A stretch of 64,000 bases of DNA. Source: a bacterium. Its GTDB lineage: Bacteria; Actinomycetota; Thermoleophilia; Solirubrobacterales; Solirubrobacteraceae. The notes beneath the pieces were generated by a model. It searched no databases. It had not been told where the DNA came from and saw nothing but the letters and a program-made list of their open reading frames with translations. Below, in pieces: positions 52,957 to 61,234 of this stretch; position 1 is the stretch's first letter, and the number at the start of each line of letters is the position of its first letter. Where the stretch lies: NCBI GenBank assembly GCA_021323635.1, contig JAJPKQ010000022.1, positions 85,342-149,341 of the forward strand. The letters run 5' to 3'. The translations under genes and the position numbers were made by a program.

Positions 52957-53829
52957 ATGAAGTCTCACGCTCTGTTTAAGGCGGCGGGGCGCGCCATTTG
53001 CGAGGATCGCAGTATCTCACTCAAGGATTCAGTCAACCGGCAGTTGCAGCAGGGGCCTGGCGCCCGCGGACTGGCGCGTGCGCGCGCCAAGGACTGGGAT
53101 GCGCATGTCGACCATATGGAAGCGCTCGCCCGCACGCCTGCGTTCGCGGCGCTGCGCGAGCGCATTCTGGAGCTGGCCGAGCTTGCGCCCAGCGACAGGG
53201 TTCTTGACATCGGCGCGGGCACGGGGCTGCTTGCGCTGGGCGCCGCGGAGCGCGCGCGCAGCGTGGTCGCGATCGACGTCTCCACCGCGATGTGCGAGCG
53301 CCTGGCAGCCCGCGCTCGTGCCGGCGGCAGGTCGAATGTGGAGGTCCGCACGGGCGATGCCGCGCAGCTGCCGGTCGCCGATCAGAGCTTCGAGGTGGTG
53401 CTCTCCAACTACTGCTTCCATCACCTTCCCGATCCTGCCAAGCGCAGCGCCCTGGCTGAGGTGGCGCGGGTGCTGGTACCGGGCGGGCGCTTTGTCTTCG
53501 GCGACATGATGTTCAGCTTCTCAGCGGCCTCCCGGCGCGACCGCCGGGTGCTTGCTCGCCTGGCGCTGCGTATGATCAGGCGTGGCCCCGCCGGGCTCTG
53601 GCGCCTGGCGCGCAATGGGGCGCGCGTCATGGTCGGGCGCTCCGAGCACCCTGCGCCGGCGCAGTGGTGGGAGCGTGCGCTCGTGGAGGCGGGCTTTGAG
53701 GATGTCAGCGTGCAGGCGCTCGAGCACGAGGGCGGGATCGCCTGCGCGCGCAAGCCGCCTGAGGGTCGAGGGGGCCTCACCGCCGCCGAGGGCGCGACGG
53801 TCGCGGGCGGGCCGACACCCACGCGCTAG
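52957..53829 (+). CDS. class I SAM-dependent methyltransferase
   Basis: 290 residues. The SAM motif 'VLDIGAGTGLLALGAAERARSVVAIDVSTAM' lies about residues 84-115, with 'GDAAQLPVADQSFEVVLSNYCFHHLPDPAKRSALAEVARVLVPGGRFVFGDMMF' following. It is a small-molecule-type methyltransferase without a substrate clue. Divergent from the hydrolase. The long 3' gap before cas3 begins here. ATG start without a strong ribosome site; an internal ATG (MEALARTPA) could be the start. Confidence 0.85.
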   Translation: MKSHALFKAAGRAICEDRSISLKDSVNRQLQQGPGARGLARARAKDWDAHVDHMEALARTPAFAALRERILELAELAPSDRVLDIGAGTGLLALGAAERARSVVAIDVSTAMCERLAARARAGGRSNVEVRTGDAAQLPVADQSFEVVLSNYCFHHLPDPAKRSALAEVARVLVPGGRFVFGDMMFSFSAASRRDRRVLARLALRMIRRGPAGLWRLARNGARVMVGRSEHPAPAQWWERALVEAGFEDVSVQALEHEGGIACARKPPEGRGGLTAAEGATVAGGPTPTR

Positions 53830-54247
53830 GCGGTCGGGAGGGGTTCTGCGCGCGATGCCGCGCGGGCTTGGTGCGGAGCTCGTCCACTCCGGCGCTCGCA
53901 CCCTTGTAGCGCTCGGTGCCACCGCAGCTAAGACCTCCACTTGCGGGAAGCGAGGGGCAGTGTGGAGGCAGGGGATGCATGTGACGAAGATCGCATCGCT
54001 TGCAAGGATCAGCTAGCATGGTCGCTCTCGGCTGCAAGCCGATCAACCGGGAAGACTAGGCGGGTTGCAAACCAGGCGCTAAGGGTCAGAGAATGAAGGA
54101 GCGCTCACCGTACGCTCCGTCGCCGAGATTTCCGACGGGCAACAGCGCGCAACGCGGCGCGGGGGCATCTGCTCAGCCCGAAGCGCACGCAGCACTCTTC
54201 CAGGCCTCAGCCTCAGCGCGACCGCAGATCGAAGATCGACGACAGCC
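53830..54247. other. 418-bp region upstream of the cas operon
   Basis: No convincing gene spans this stretch. It contains a -10-like TAGCAT (54014-54019), a 6-bp hairpin TCGGCT-GCA-AGCCGA (54028-54042), and the short inverted repeat GGTT-GCA-AACC. From 54093 a 52-codon frame with an ATG runs to overlap the cas3 GTG. The rest is GC-rich DNA. If TAGCAT is the promoter, the cas3 message would have a leader of about 220 bases. Confidence 0.4.
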
Positions 54248-54251
54248 GTGA
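54093..54251 (+). CDS. possible short ORF coupled to cas3
   Basis: 52 codons (begins MKERSPYAPSPRFPTGNSAQ) ending TGA at 54249-54251, sharing the GTGA with the cas3 start. It is Ala/Ser/Pro-rich, with no family likeness and no clear ribosome site, so it could be noise. If translated it would couple cas3 translation to its own. Reported for its position only. Confidence 0.25.
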   Translation: MKERSPYAPSPRFPTGNSAQRGAGASAQPEAHAALFQASASARPQIEDRRQP

Positions 54252-56614
54252 GCCCCGCAACCGCGGACTACGACGCCTTCTTTCGCAAAGCGACCGGCCA
54301 CGAGCCCTACGACTACCAGCGCGCGCTCGGAGAAGCCAGTGAGCTACCGGCGCTGCTTGATGTTCCGACGGGCGCGGGCAAGACTCAGGCCCTGATCGTC
54401 TCTTGGCTATATGGGCGGCGTGTGCGCAACTCGGGTCCAAGGCGCCTTCTCTACGCGCTACCGATGCGCGCGCTGGTCGAGCAGACGGAGAAAGTGGCGC
54501 GCGAGGTGCACCAGAACCTCGAACTGGATGAGGAGGAGCTATCGATTCGCACGTTGATGGGCGGGTCGGACCCTGCTGAGCTGCGCGACTGGCAGCGCTG
54601 GCCGGAGCGCGACCAAATTCTGATCGGGACGATCGACATGCTCCTTTCACGCGCGCTCAATCGCGGTTACGCCGCAGGTCGCTTCTGGTGGCCGGTGGCG
54701 TTCGGGCTGCTCAACAACGACTGCCGGTGGGTGTTCGACGAGGTTCAGCTGATGGGAGCGGCGCGCGCCACATCGGCACAGCTCGACGGCCTGCGTGCGA
54801 AGCTTGGCACCGCGCTGCCGTGCGAGACGCTCTGGGCCTCGGCGACGATCAATCGTGGTGCGCTGCTCACTTTTGACAGGCCGCAGCTGGGCGAGGTGCT
54901 CTCGCTGTCGGAGAAGGATTGCCACGGACCGCTCAAGCAACGATTGGAGGCCGCCAAGACGCTCGAGCGAGAGGATCTCTCGCACTGCAAGGATGTGACG
55001 GAACTGGGTGAGGCCGCCGCCCGACTTGCGCTCGAACGGCACATCGCGGGCACCCGGACAGTTGTGATCTTGAACACAGTTGCGGCGGCGCAGGCGGCTT
55101 ACCGGTCGATCGAGAGGGACGGCTCTTGTCGCGCGACGCTTCTGCACTCGCGGTATCGACCGCCCGATCGGCGCAGACAGGCCGAGGAGGCACTGGCCGA
55201 GCCGGGGCCGGAGGGGGCAATCGTGATCGCCACGCAGGTCGTCGAGGCGGGCGTGGACCTCAGCTCCAAGACATTGCTCACCGAGAGTGCGCCTTTTTCT
55301 TCGATCGTCCAGCGCGTCGGCAGATGCAACCGCGAGGGCGAGCACGCTGATGCTTCGGTGCTGTGGCTTGACCGAGGGCCGGTTGTGGGCTCTAAAAACG
55401 AAGCCGCTGCCGCAGCGCCTTATCTGCCGGCCGATGTGGAACGGGCACGGGAAAGGCTGACGTCGCTCCTCGGCAGCTCGCTCAGCCCGGGGGCGCTTAT
55501 GGCCGAGAGTATCGAGGAGTCCGACGATGACCCGAGCGTGCTGAGAAGGCGGGACCTACTGGATCTCTTTGATACAAGCCCTGATCTCTCAGGGATGGAC
55601 ATCGACATCGCGCCTTACATACGCGATGACGAGGAGCGGAACGTGTCCGTGCTCTTTCGCGAGCTTCCAGAGGCGAAGGAGAAGATTGCCGAGCTGCCGA
55701 TGCCCCAGCGCGAGGAGCTCGTGCAGGTGCCTCTCGCAAGCCTGGGCAAGCGCGCCTGCTGGACGATCGATCATGTCGAGGGCTGTTGGGTCAGTCGAGG
55801 CGCGTACGAGATTCCGCCTGGCGCCACCGTGATGCTTGACTGCGCCGAGGGGGGCTACGACCCGACGTATGGGTGGGACGGCAAGATCAAGAAGCGGGTC
55901 GAGGCGCTCAAGCTCGACCGCTCACAGGCGCCGGAGGGAACAGGGGAGGACCCGATCAGCTGGACGCAGCAGCGCGCGACGCTCGCTGAGCATCTCAAAC
56001 TGACCGCCGCGGAGGCGGAGCTGATCTCCGAGCAGCTCGACCTTGGCGAGTGGCGGGAGACGCTCAGGATTGCAGGCGCGCTCCATGACGTCGGCAAGGC
56101 GCATCCGGTCTTTCAGGCAACGCTGCGCGCCGCGATGGGCGTCGACGCAGAGGGCGACGATGGCACACTCTGGGCCAAGAGCGATAAGCGCGGCGGTCGA
56201 CACAGCAGGCCCTACTTCCGGCACGAGCTGGCGAGCGCGCTGGCAGTAAGGCAGCTGGATGGCCTCGTCGGGTTGGAAGTGCGCGATCTGGTGGCCTATC
56301 TCGTCGCCGCCCATCACGGCAAGGTCCGGCTCTCAATTCGACCGGCCGCCGACGAGCGCCGGCCGCGCGATGCACCCGCCCGCGCACGCTTCGCGCTGGG
56401 CATCGTCGAGGGAGACACGCTGCCGGCGGTTGAGACTCCGCTGGGCTGCACGCCAGAGCTTACGCTGAGCCTCGCTGCGATGGAACTCGGGGCGGCTGAC
56501 TCCTGGAGCGAGGCCGCCGTGCATCTGCGCGATGATCCCGGTATCGGTCCCTTTAGACTGGGCTTTCTCGAGGCTCTCCTACGAGTTGCCGACTGGCGGG
56601 CCAGCGATGCCTGA
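54248..56614 (+). CDS. cas3: Cas3 helicase-nuclease, type I-G (helicase then HD)
   Basis: 788 residues. Walker A 'PTGAGKTQALIV' is near residue 40, motif Ia 'PMRALVEQT', the DEAH-like 'VFDEVQLMG' near 163, 'SATI', then 'ATQVVEAGVDL' and 'VQRVGRCNREGE' (motif VI) near 354: a complete SF2 helicase. The HD nuclease is at the C-terminus: 'GALHDVGKAHPVFQ' near 611 and 'LVAYLVAAHHGKVRL' near 683. Helicase-first order is the I-G arrangement. It degrades DNA recruited by the effector complex. GTG start; the last eight bases overlap csx17. Confidence 0.93.
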   Translation: MSPATADYDAFFRKATGHEPYDYQRALGEASELPALLDVPTGAGKTQALIVSWLYGRRVRNSGPRRLLYALPMRALVEQTEKVAREVHQNLELDEEELSIRTLMGGSDPAELRDWQRWPERDQILIGTIDMLLSRALNRGYAAGRFWWPVAFGLLNNDCRWVFDEVQLMGAARATSAQLDGLRAKLGTALPCETLWASATINRGALLTFDRPQLGEVLSLSEKDCHGPLKQRLEAAKTLEREDLSHCKDVTELGEAAARLALERHIAGTRTVVILNTVAAAQAAYRSIERDGSCRATLLHSRYRPPDRRRQAEEALAEPGPEGAIVIATQVVEAGVDLSSKTLLTESAPFSSIVQRVGRCNREGEHADASVLWLDRGPVVGSKNEAAAAAPYLPADVERARERLTSLLGSSLSPGALMAESIEESDDDPSVLRRRDLLDLFDTSPDLSGMDIDIAPYIRDDEERNVSVLFRELPEAKEKIAELPMPQREELVQVPLASLGKRACWTIDHVEGCWVSRGAYEIPPGATVMLDCAEGGYDPTYGWDGKIKKRVEALKLDRSQAPEGTGEDPISWTQQRATLAEHLKLTAAEAELISEQLDLGEWRETLRIAGALHDVGKAHPVFQATLRAAMGVDAEGDDGTLWAKSDKRGGRHSRPYFRHELASALAVRQLDGLVGLEVRDLVAYLVAAHHGKVRLSIRPAADERRPRDAPARARFALGIVEGDTLPAVETPLGCTPELTLSLAAMELGAADSWSEAAVHLRDDPGIGPFRLGFLEALLRVADWRASDA

Positions 56615-58832
56615 GCTGCTTCTCTCTGGCTGCGATGCGGTCACGCTTCTTGGCTACCTCAAGGCGCTCGGCGTGCACCGGATCGCATCGCTGCAGATCG
56701 ACGAGGACGCGCGCGGCAGGTGGCACGAGGGAGCGTTTGAGCTGCGCGTCGACGCAGATGCTGATCGACTCGAGTCGTTTCTGATCGAGGACTACGCGCC
56801 GGCTCCAGTGGTCTCGCCCTGGAACGGCGGCAGCGGATTTCATCCCAAGGATCGAGATGAAGAGCTGCTCAAGCTGGAGCACTCGACCGAGGCTCGCTTT
56901 GCCGCGTTTCGATCAGCCATCAGCTGCGCGCGCCATGCGCTCGAGGATCTGGGCCTCAAAGACAAGCCGGAAAAGTCGGAGAAGCCGCGCCTCATCCGTG
57001 AGCTGCGTCGACGGCTTCCTGACGATGCGCTTGCCTGGCTCGACGCGGCGACTGTGATCATCGGCGACCGGGTCGCATACCCGCCGATTCTCGGCACCGG
57101 TGGCAATGACGGGCGGTTCGACTTTGCAAACAACTACGCACAGTGCGTCGTTGACTGCCTGATCTCAAGTTCGCCTGAGCGCTCACGTGCACAGCTCTCG
57201 GCCGCGCTCTTCGGCGGAGCGGTTGATCTGCAGCGGAAACGCAGTCTCGGACATCTCAGCCGCGACGCTTCGCCAAACAACTCTCCTTACGGGATGGCTG
57301 ACAGTCTGGGAAACCCATGGGATCTGATTCTTGCGGTGGAGGGGTCGCTAATGCTCGTGGCGGGAGCGGCGCGAAGGCTCGGAGCCGCTGCTGGCGGAGC
57401 TCTTGCGGCACCCTTTACCGTCAGGCCCACAGCTGCCGGCTACGGCTCGGCCGTCGATGGCGAGAGCGGTCGCGACGAGCTTTGGCTTCCGCTCTGGTCG
57501 GGCTGGGCCTCGCGGGCGGAGCTGGAGACGCTCATTCGGGAGTCCAGAGCCATGGTCGGTCGCGGTCCACGGCGCCGGCAGGCCAGCAGCGGATTGGACT
57601 ATGCGATCGCGGCCGGATCGCTTGGCGTGGCAAGCGGCATCACCGGCTTTCAGCGCATCGCGCTGCTCGAGCGCGCCGGGGAATCGGGACTGGCCGTTCC
57701 AATCGGGACGGTGAGCGTGTCAGAGCGTCCGGCGGCGGCAGAGGCGATCCAAACGATAGACCGATGGCTACGAGACGCCCTGCGACGCACGAGCGATGAT
57801 CACGGCAGGGCCGCGCGCATCGCTGCGCGCCGTCTCGAGCGAGCCAGCTTCACACTTGCCTCGCGCGGCGGCTCGGACGATGCCTGTGCGCTGCTTGAAG
57901 CGATGGGCGAGGCGGAACATGCGCATGCACGCTCATCCTCGGTGATCGGGGCCGCAGGAGCGCGCCCGCTTGGCGCCGCCGCCGCGGGCGCATGGATTGC
58001 TGCCGCCGACGATCGCTCACCGGAGTTCGCAGCCGCCTGCGCGATCGCCGCATTACCTGCGCCGCGCCGTGGCGCCCCGGCTGTTCGCGACTACCTACAC
58101 GGCACGGCTTCCCAACCTGGGGGCGGAACGGCGTTTGACGCCGAGCGACGCCACCTCGTCTCGGCGGGAAGCCCGACCGGGCTGCTTGCCGCCATCCACG
58201 CTCGGCGGCTGCGCTGCCTGGCGGCAGCGATCAAGCGGGAGGAAGGCGACGCCAGCGCGCCCTTTGCCGGGGAGGGCACTGCACCCGGAAGGCAAACAGC
58301 GGCACACAGCGCGCATCGACTGGCCTGCCACATCTCGGTTGCGCGCGCAATGGCGGCGGGCGCGCTTGACGAGCGACGGGTCATTCGCCTGCTGCGCGGT
58401 TTGGCGCTGCTCGACTACCGGGGGGCCGTGCCGGCTCCGACGGCAAAAGTGGCGGGCTCAGCCGCGCTGCCGGCCTACGACATCCTGGCGCTCGTCTGGA
58501 TGGGAAATCAACTCAAATTCCTGCCAAGGGAGTCGCGCGAGATGCTCGGCCCGCGTCCAGACTGGGCGGCTCGGCTTGCGGCGGGCGCTGTCCATTCGGT
58601 CATCGCCGAGTGCATCTTGCGCCTGACCATGGCCGGGCTTGCACCGATTGCGACGGCGCGCGACTTCGCGACCCTTGCGCTCAGCCCCACCGAGGGCAGG
58701 CGGCTCTGTGCCGCACTGCTCATTCCCGTCCGCTCTTCCGATGTGGAGTCGATTGCACGGCAGCTTCTTTTGAGTCTTCCGCCAAGTCCAGAGCCAGTTG
58801 TAAACGACAAGATCAGAAAGGATGCAGCATGA
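56607..58832 (+). CDS. csx17: Csx17 large subunit (Cas8g-type), type I-G
   Basis: 741 residues. The start 'MPELLLSGCDAVTLLGYLKALGVHRI' and 'GSGFHPKDRDEELLKLEHS', 'LGTGGNDGRFDFANNYAQCVVDCL' and 'SYNNSPYGMADSLGNPWDLILAVEG'-like residues 226-255 match the Csx17 family, a marker of this subtype. In I-G it is the large subunit thought to recognise the PAM and recruit Cas3. The ATG overlaps the cas3 stop by eight bases, and its own stop overlaps cas7 (ATGA). Confidence 0.9.
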   Translation: MPELLLSGCDAVTLLGYLKALGVHRIASLQIDEDARGRWHEGAFELRVDADADRLESFLIEDYAPAPVVSPWNGGSGFHPKDRDEELLKLEHSTEARFAAFRSAISCARHALEDLGLKDKPEKSEKPRLIRELRRRLPDDALAWLDAATVIIGDRVAYPPILGTGGNDGRFDFANNYAQCVVDCLISSSPERSRAQLSAALFGGAVDLQRKRSLGHLSRDASPNNSPYGMADSLGNPWDLILAVEGSLMLVAGAARRLGAAAGGALAAPFTVRPTAAGYGSAVDGESGRDELWLPLWSGWASRAELETLIRESRAMVGRGPRRRQASSGLDYAIAAGSLGVASGITGFQRIALLERAGESGLAVPIGTVSVSERPAAAEAIQTIDRWLRDALRRTSDDHGRAARIAARRLERASFTLASRGGSDDACALLEAMGEAEHAHARSSSVIGAAGARPLGAAAAGAWIAAADDRSPEFAAACAIAALPAPRRGAPAVRDYLHGTASQPGGGTAFDAERRHLVSAGSPTGLLAAIHARRLRCLAAAIKREEGDASAPFAGEGTAPGRQTAAHSAHRLACHISVARAMAAGALDERRVIRLLRGLALLDYRGAVPAPTAKVAGSAALPAYDILALVWMGNQLKFLPRESREMLGPRPDWAARLAAGAVHSVIAECILRLTMAGLAPIATARDFATLALSPTEGRRLCAALLIPVRSSDVESIARQLLLSLPPSPEPVVNDKIRKDAA

Positions 58833-59785
58833 CCGAGGAACTGAATGGCAAACCACGGCTCATTGTGATGGCAGAGCTGGAGCCCGTGACAGGGTCCGCG
58901 TTCCAGCCCACCGGCTTTCCGGACCTGGGTGCCGCGGAGTTTGAGCGTCCACTGGGAGATACGGCGGCTCAGCAGTCCTTGCTGGTCGAGTCTGTGCAAT
59001 CCATGGCAAACCATCTTGAGGGCATCGGCTGGGATATGAACGAGGATCGCCCGGTCGAGGTGCTCTCAGGCTTGCCCTACGTTGAGGTTCGCGACACGGA
59101 TGGTCGCTTTCTGACCAGCTCTCGTCTGGAGCCGCACCGCCTGGCTGGCGCATATATCAAGACGGCCACCGTCGAGGGAAAGAAAGCGGGCGAGTGGATG
59201 ATCGAGCGTCTCGGCGTCGAGAAGGGCAAGCCGTTGGACTGGCGCTCGATCTATGAGGCGATCTTTCGCCTCGATCCGCTGTGCCTGCTTCACGGTGTGT
59301 TCTTCTCCGATCCCCAGTGGAAGGATTATGGAAACCCCAAGATTCGTCGTGCGCTCACGGCGGTGATAGAGGCGCATGATGTGAGGCCCGTCGTCTACGG
59401 CGGGGTCAAGCGGGACGATGTGAACCCGACGGTCGGCGAGGGCCGCGGCGCAAAGGAAGGCTTCGGCTTCGTTCCGTTTGGACGCACCGAATATACCGCA
59501 AGGGAGATCCAGCTCATCGTCACGATGGATGTCGAGCAGATCCGCGGCTACGGCCTTCCCCCGGCGGAGACAGCGCTGCTTGAGGCGATCGGGCTCTGGG
59601 AGATCAGATCGCTGCTCGATCGCCCACTGCGCTTACGGACGGCCTGCGATCTGGAGGTTCGATCGCTCCAGGTGCGCCAGCCGGAGGGCTTCGATCTTCC
59701 AAGTGCTGAGGCGCTCGCCGAGCAGATCGCGAGGACCGATCTGCGCGTTGACGAGGGGATTCCGCACAAGGCGATATTCAAGTAG
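58829..59785 (+). CDS. csb1: Csb1/Cas7 backbone subunit, type I-G
   Basis: 318 residues of the Csb1 (GSU0053) family, the Cas7 backbone that coats the crRNA in this subtype. Typical segments are 'VTGSAFQPTGFPDLGAAEFER', 'QSLLVESVQSMANHLEGIGW', 'SRLEPHRLAGAYI', 'HGVFFSDPQWKDYGNPKIRRALTAVIEAHDV' and 'YGGVKRDDVNPTVGEGRGAKEGFGFVPFGRTEYTA'. The ATG lies inside the csx17 stop, and csb2 starts 3 bases after the stop. Confidence 0.92.
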   Translation: MTEELNGKPRLIVMAELEPVTGSAFQPTGFPDLGAAEFERPLGDTAAQQSLLVESVQSMANHLEGIGWDMNEDRPVEVLSGLPYVEVRDTDGRFLTSSRLEPHRLAGAYIKTATVEGKKAGEWMIERLGVEKGKPLDWRSIYEAIFRLDPLCLLHGVFFSDPQWKDYGNPKIRRALTAVIEAHDVRPVVYGGVKRDDVNPTVGEGRGAKEGFGFVPFGRTEYTAREIQLIVTMDVEQIRGYGLPPAETALLEAIGLWEIRSLLDRPLRLRTACDLEVRSLQVRQPEGFDLPSAEALAEQIARTDLRVDEGIPHKAIFK

Positions 59786-59788
59786 AAG

Positions 59789-61201
59789 ATGGTCGGATTC
59801 TCGATCCGCTTTGAGCTCGGCCGTTATCACGCCACGCCCTGGGGGTCAAACGTCAACGACGCCATCGTTGAGTGGCCGCCGAGCCCGTGGCGAGTGCTGC
59901 GAGCGCTCTACGCAGCGACGCGGACAAACGTAAAGCTTCAAGCGAGCGAAGGCGCGACGATGCGCGCCCTTCGGGCGCTCGTGAGCGCTCCGCCGCCGCT
60001 ATACGTGCTGCCGCGAGTCCTAGCCGGCCACACGCGCCACTACATGCCGCCGGCAAACGCGGCTGAGGCGCTTCAGGGCAAGAAGCCGAAGGTGATCGAC
60101 GCCTTCCTTGCCGTCGACCCGGCCGCGCCACTTAGCGTCTGGTGGAACGAAGAGCTGGATGACGAAGCCGCCGCGGCGATTGCCGCGGCGGCGGAAGCGC
60201 TTGCATATCTTGGTCGCTCGGAGTCGCTGTGCCGAGCGGAGTTTATCGCCGGACCGGGGCCGGAGGAAGTATCGGCCGCTCCGGCAACGCAGCTGGATCG
60301 CGCCGATGGCGACTGGGACCTGAGGGATCTGCTCTGCCCCCGGCGCAATGCCAACTTGGAGAGCCTCGCGGTCTCGGTGACGGAGTTGCGCAAGGGCAAA
60401 CGGCTCGTTCCTGACGGCGCAGAGCTCGTGCGGTATGCCGTGCGGCGCCCACCAGTTGGCCGCCCTCCACTTCGAGAAGTCGTGCCGTCGGAGCGGCCCA
60501 CGATCGCGCTCTACCGTCTTCGAGGCTCGAGCCGACCGGCGCTGACCGAGGCAGTGGCCGTCGGTTCGGCGTTGCGTAGCGCGCTGCAGGCACGCTACGG
60601 CGCGATCAATGACGGCCGTGCCTCCACTACGTTCAGCGGCAGGCAGGGCGACCTGCCGCGCGCCGATCAGCATCTTCACGCTCACTACCTCTCACTGCCC
60701 GATGATCACGGCCCGCGCATCGACCACCTGGTCGTGTTTGCGCCCGAGGGCTTCGGCGCTCTGGAGGTCGCCGCTCTTGCGGGCCTGCGACGCATTGCGA
60801 TGTTCGAGGCGCCCGAGCCGTTGGTCGTTGCGCTTGTCGGGCTCGGCAGCACCGGCGATCTTCGCCTGAGCACCGTGCTTGGCCCCGCGCGCACCTGGCA
60901 GTCGCTCACGCCTTTTGGCCTCATACGCCACCCGAAGATGCGTCGCGGCGAGCTGATCGACTCGCCGTCCGACCAGGTCTGCAGCGAGCTTGCACGACGT
61001 GGTCTGCCGTTGCCGCGCTCGATCGAGCTGGTCAAGGGCTCCTGGCACCGCTTTCGAAGCCAGAAAGTCGGCCAGTCACGCCTGCAGCGGGTGCGCGTGT
61101 GCGGCGTCCGCGTCGAGTTTGAGGAGGCGGTTTACGGACCAATCGCGCTTGGCGCGCTCAGCCATTACGGGCTTGGCGTGCTGCGACCTCTGGAGGAGTA
61201 G
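59789..61201 (+). CDS. csb2: Csb2 (Cas5-Cas6 fusion), type I-G
   Basis: 470 residues. The start 'MVGFSIRFELGRYHATPWGSNVNDAIVEWPPSPWRVLRALYA' is the Csb2 signature and forms the Cas5-like N-terminal half. The C-terminal half ends 'VYGPIALGALSHYGLGVLRPLEE', a Gly-rich RAMP loop fitting a Cas6-type crRNA endonuclease, with a basic 'GSWHRFRSQKVGQSRLQRVRV' before it. His in the basic stretch could serve the nuclease. In this subtype Csb2 is thought to cut and bind the crRNA. The start is 3 bases after csb1. Confidence 0.92.
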   Translation: MVGFSIRFELGRYHATPWGSNVNDAIVEWPPSPWRVLRALYAATRTNVKLQASEGATMRALRALVSAPPPLYVLPRVLAGHTRHYMPPANAAEALQGKKPKVIDAFLAVDPAAPLSVWWNEELDDEAAAAIAAAAEALAYLGRSESLCRAEFIAGPGPEEVSAAPATQLDRADGDWDLRDLLCPRRNANLESLAVSVTELRKGKRLVPDGAELVRYAVRRPPVGRPPLREVVPSERPTIALYRLRGSSRPALTEAVAVGSALRSALQARYGAINDGRASTTFSGRQGDLPRADQHLHAHYLSLPDDHGPRIDHLVVFAPEGFGALEVAALAGLRRIAMFEAPEPLVVALVGLGSTGDLRLSTVLGPARTWQSLTPFGLIRHPKMRRGELIDSPSDQVCSELARRGLPLPRSIELVKGSWHRFRSQKVGQSRLQRVRVCGVRVEFEEAVYGPIALGALSHYGLGVLRPLEE

Positions 61202-61234
61202 TCAGGGGCGCTGCGGGTCCTGCAGGAGAGGGAG

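Noticed and set aside
54021..54090. Possible riboswitch before cas3
   Set aside because: The two GCA-loop hairpins do not match the c-di-GMP, cobalamin or c-di-AMP riboswitch consensus I know, so no class is claimed.
54102..54126. CRISPR-repeat-like sequence (CTCACCGTACGCTCCGTCG) before cas3, possible anti-repeat
   Set aside because: It shares only scattered bases with the repeat and lacks the 8-bp stem; type I-G needs no tracrRNA.
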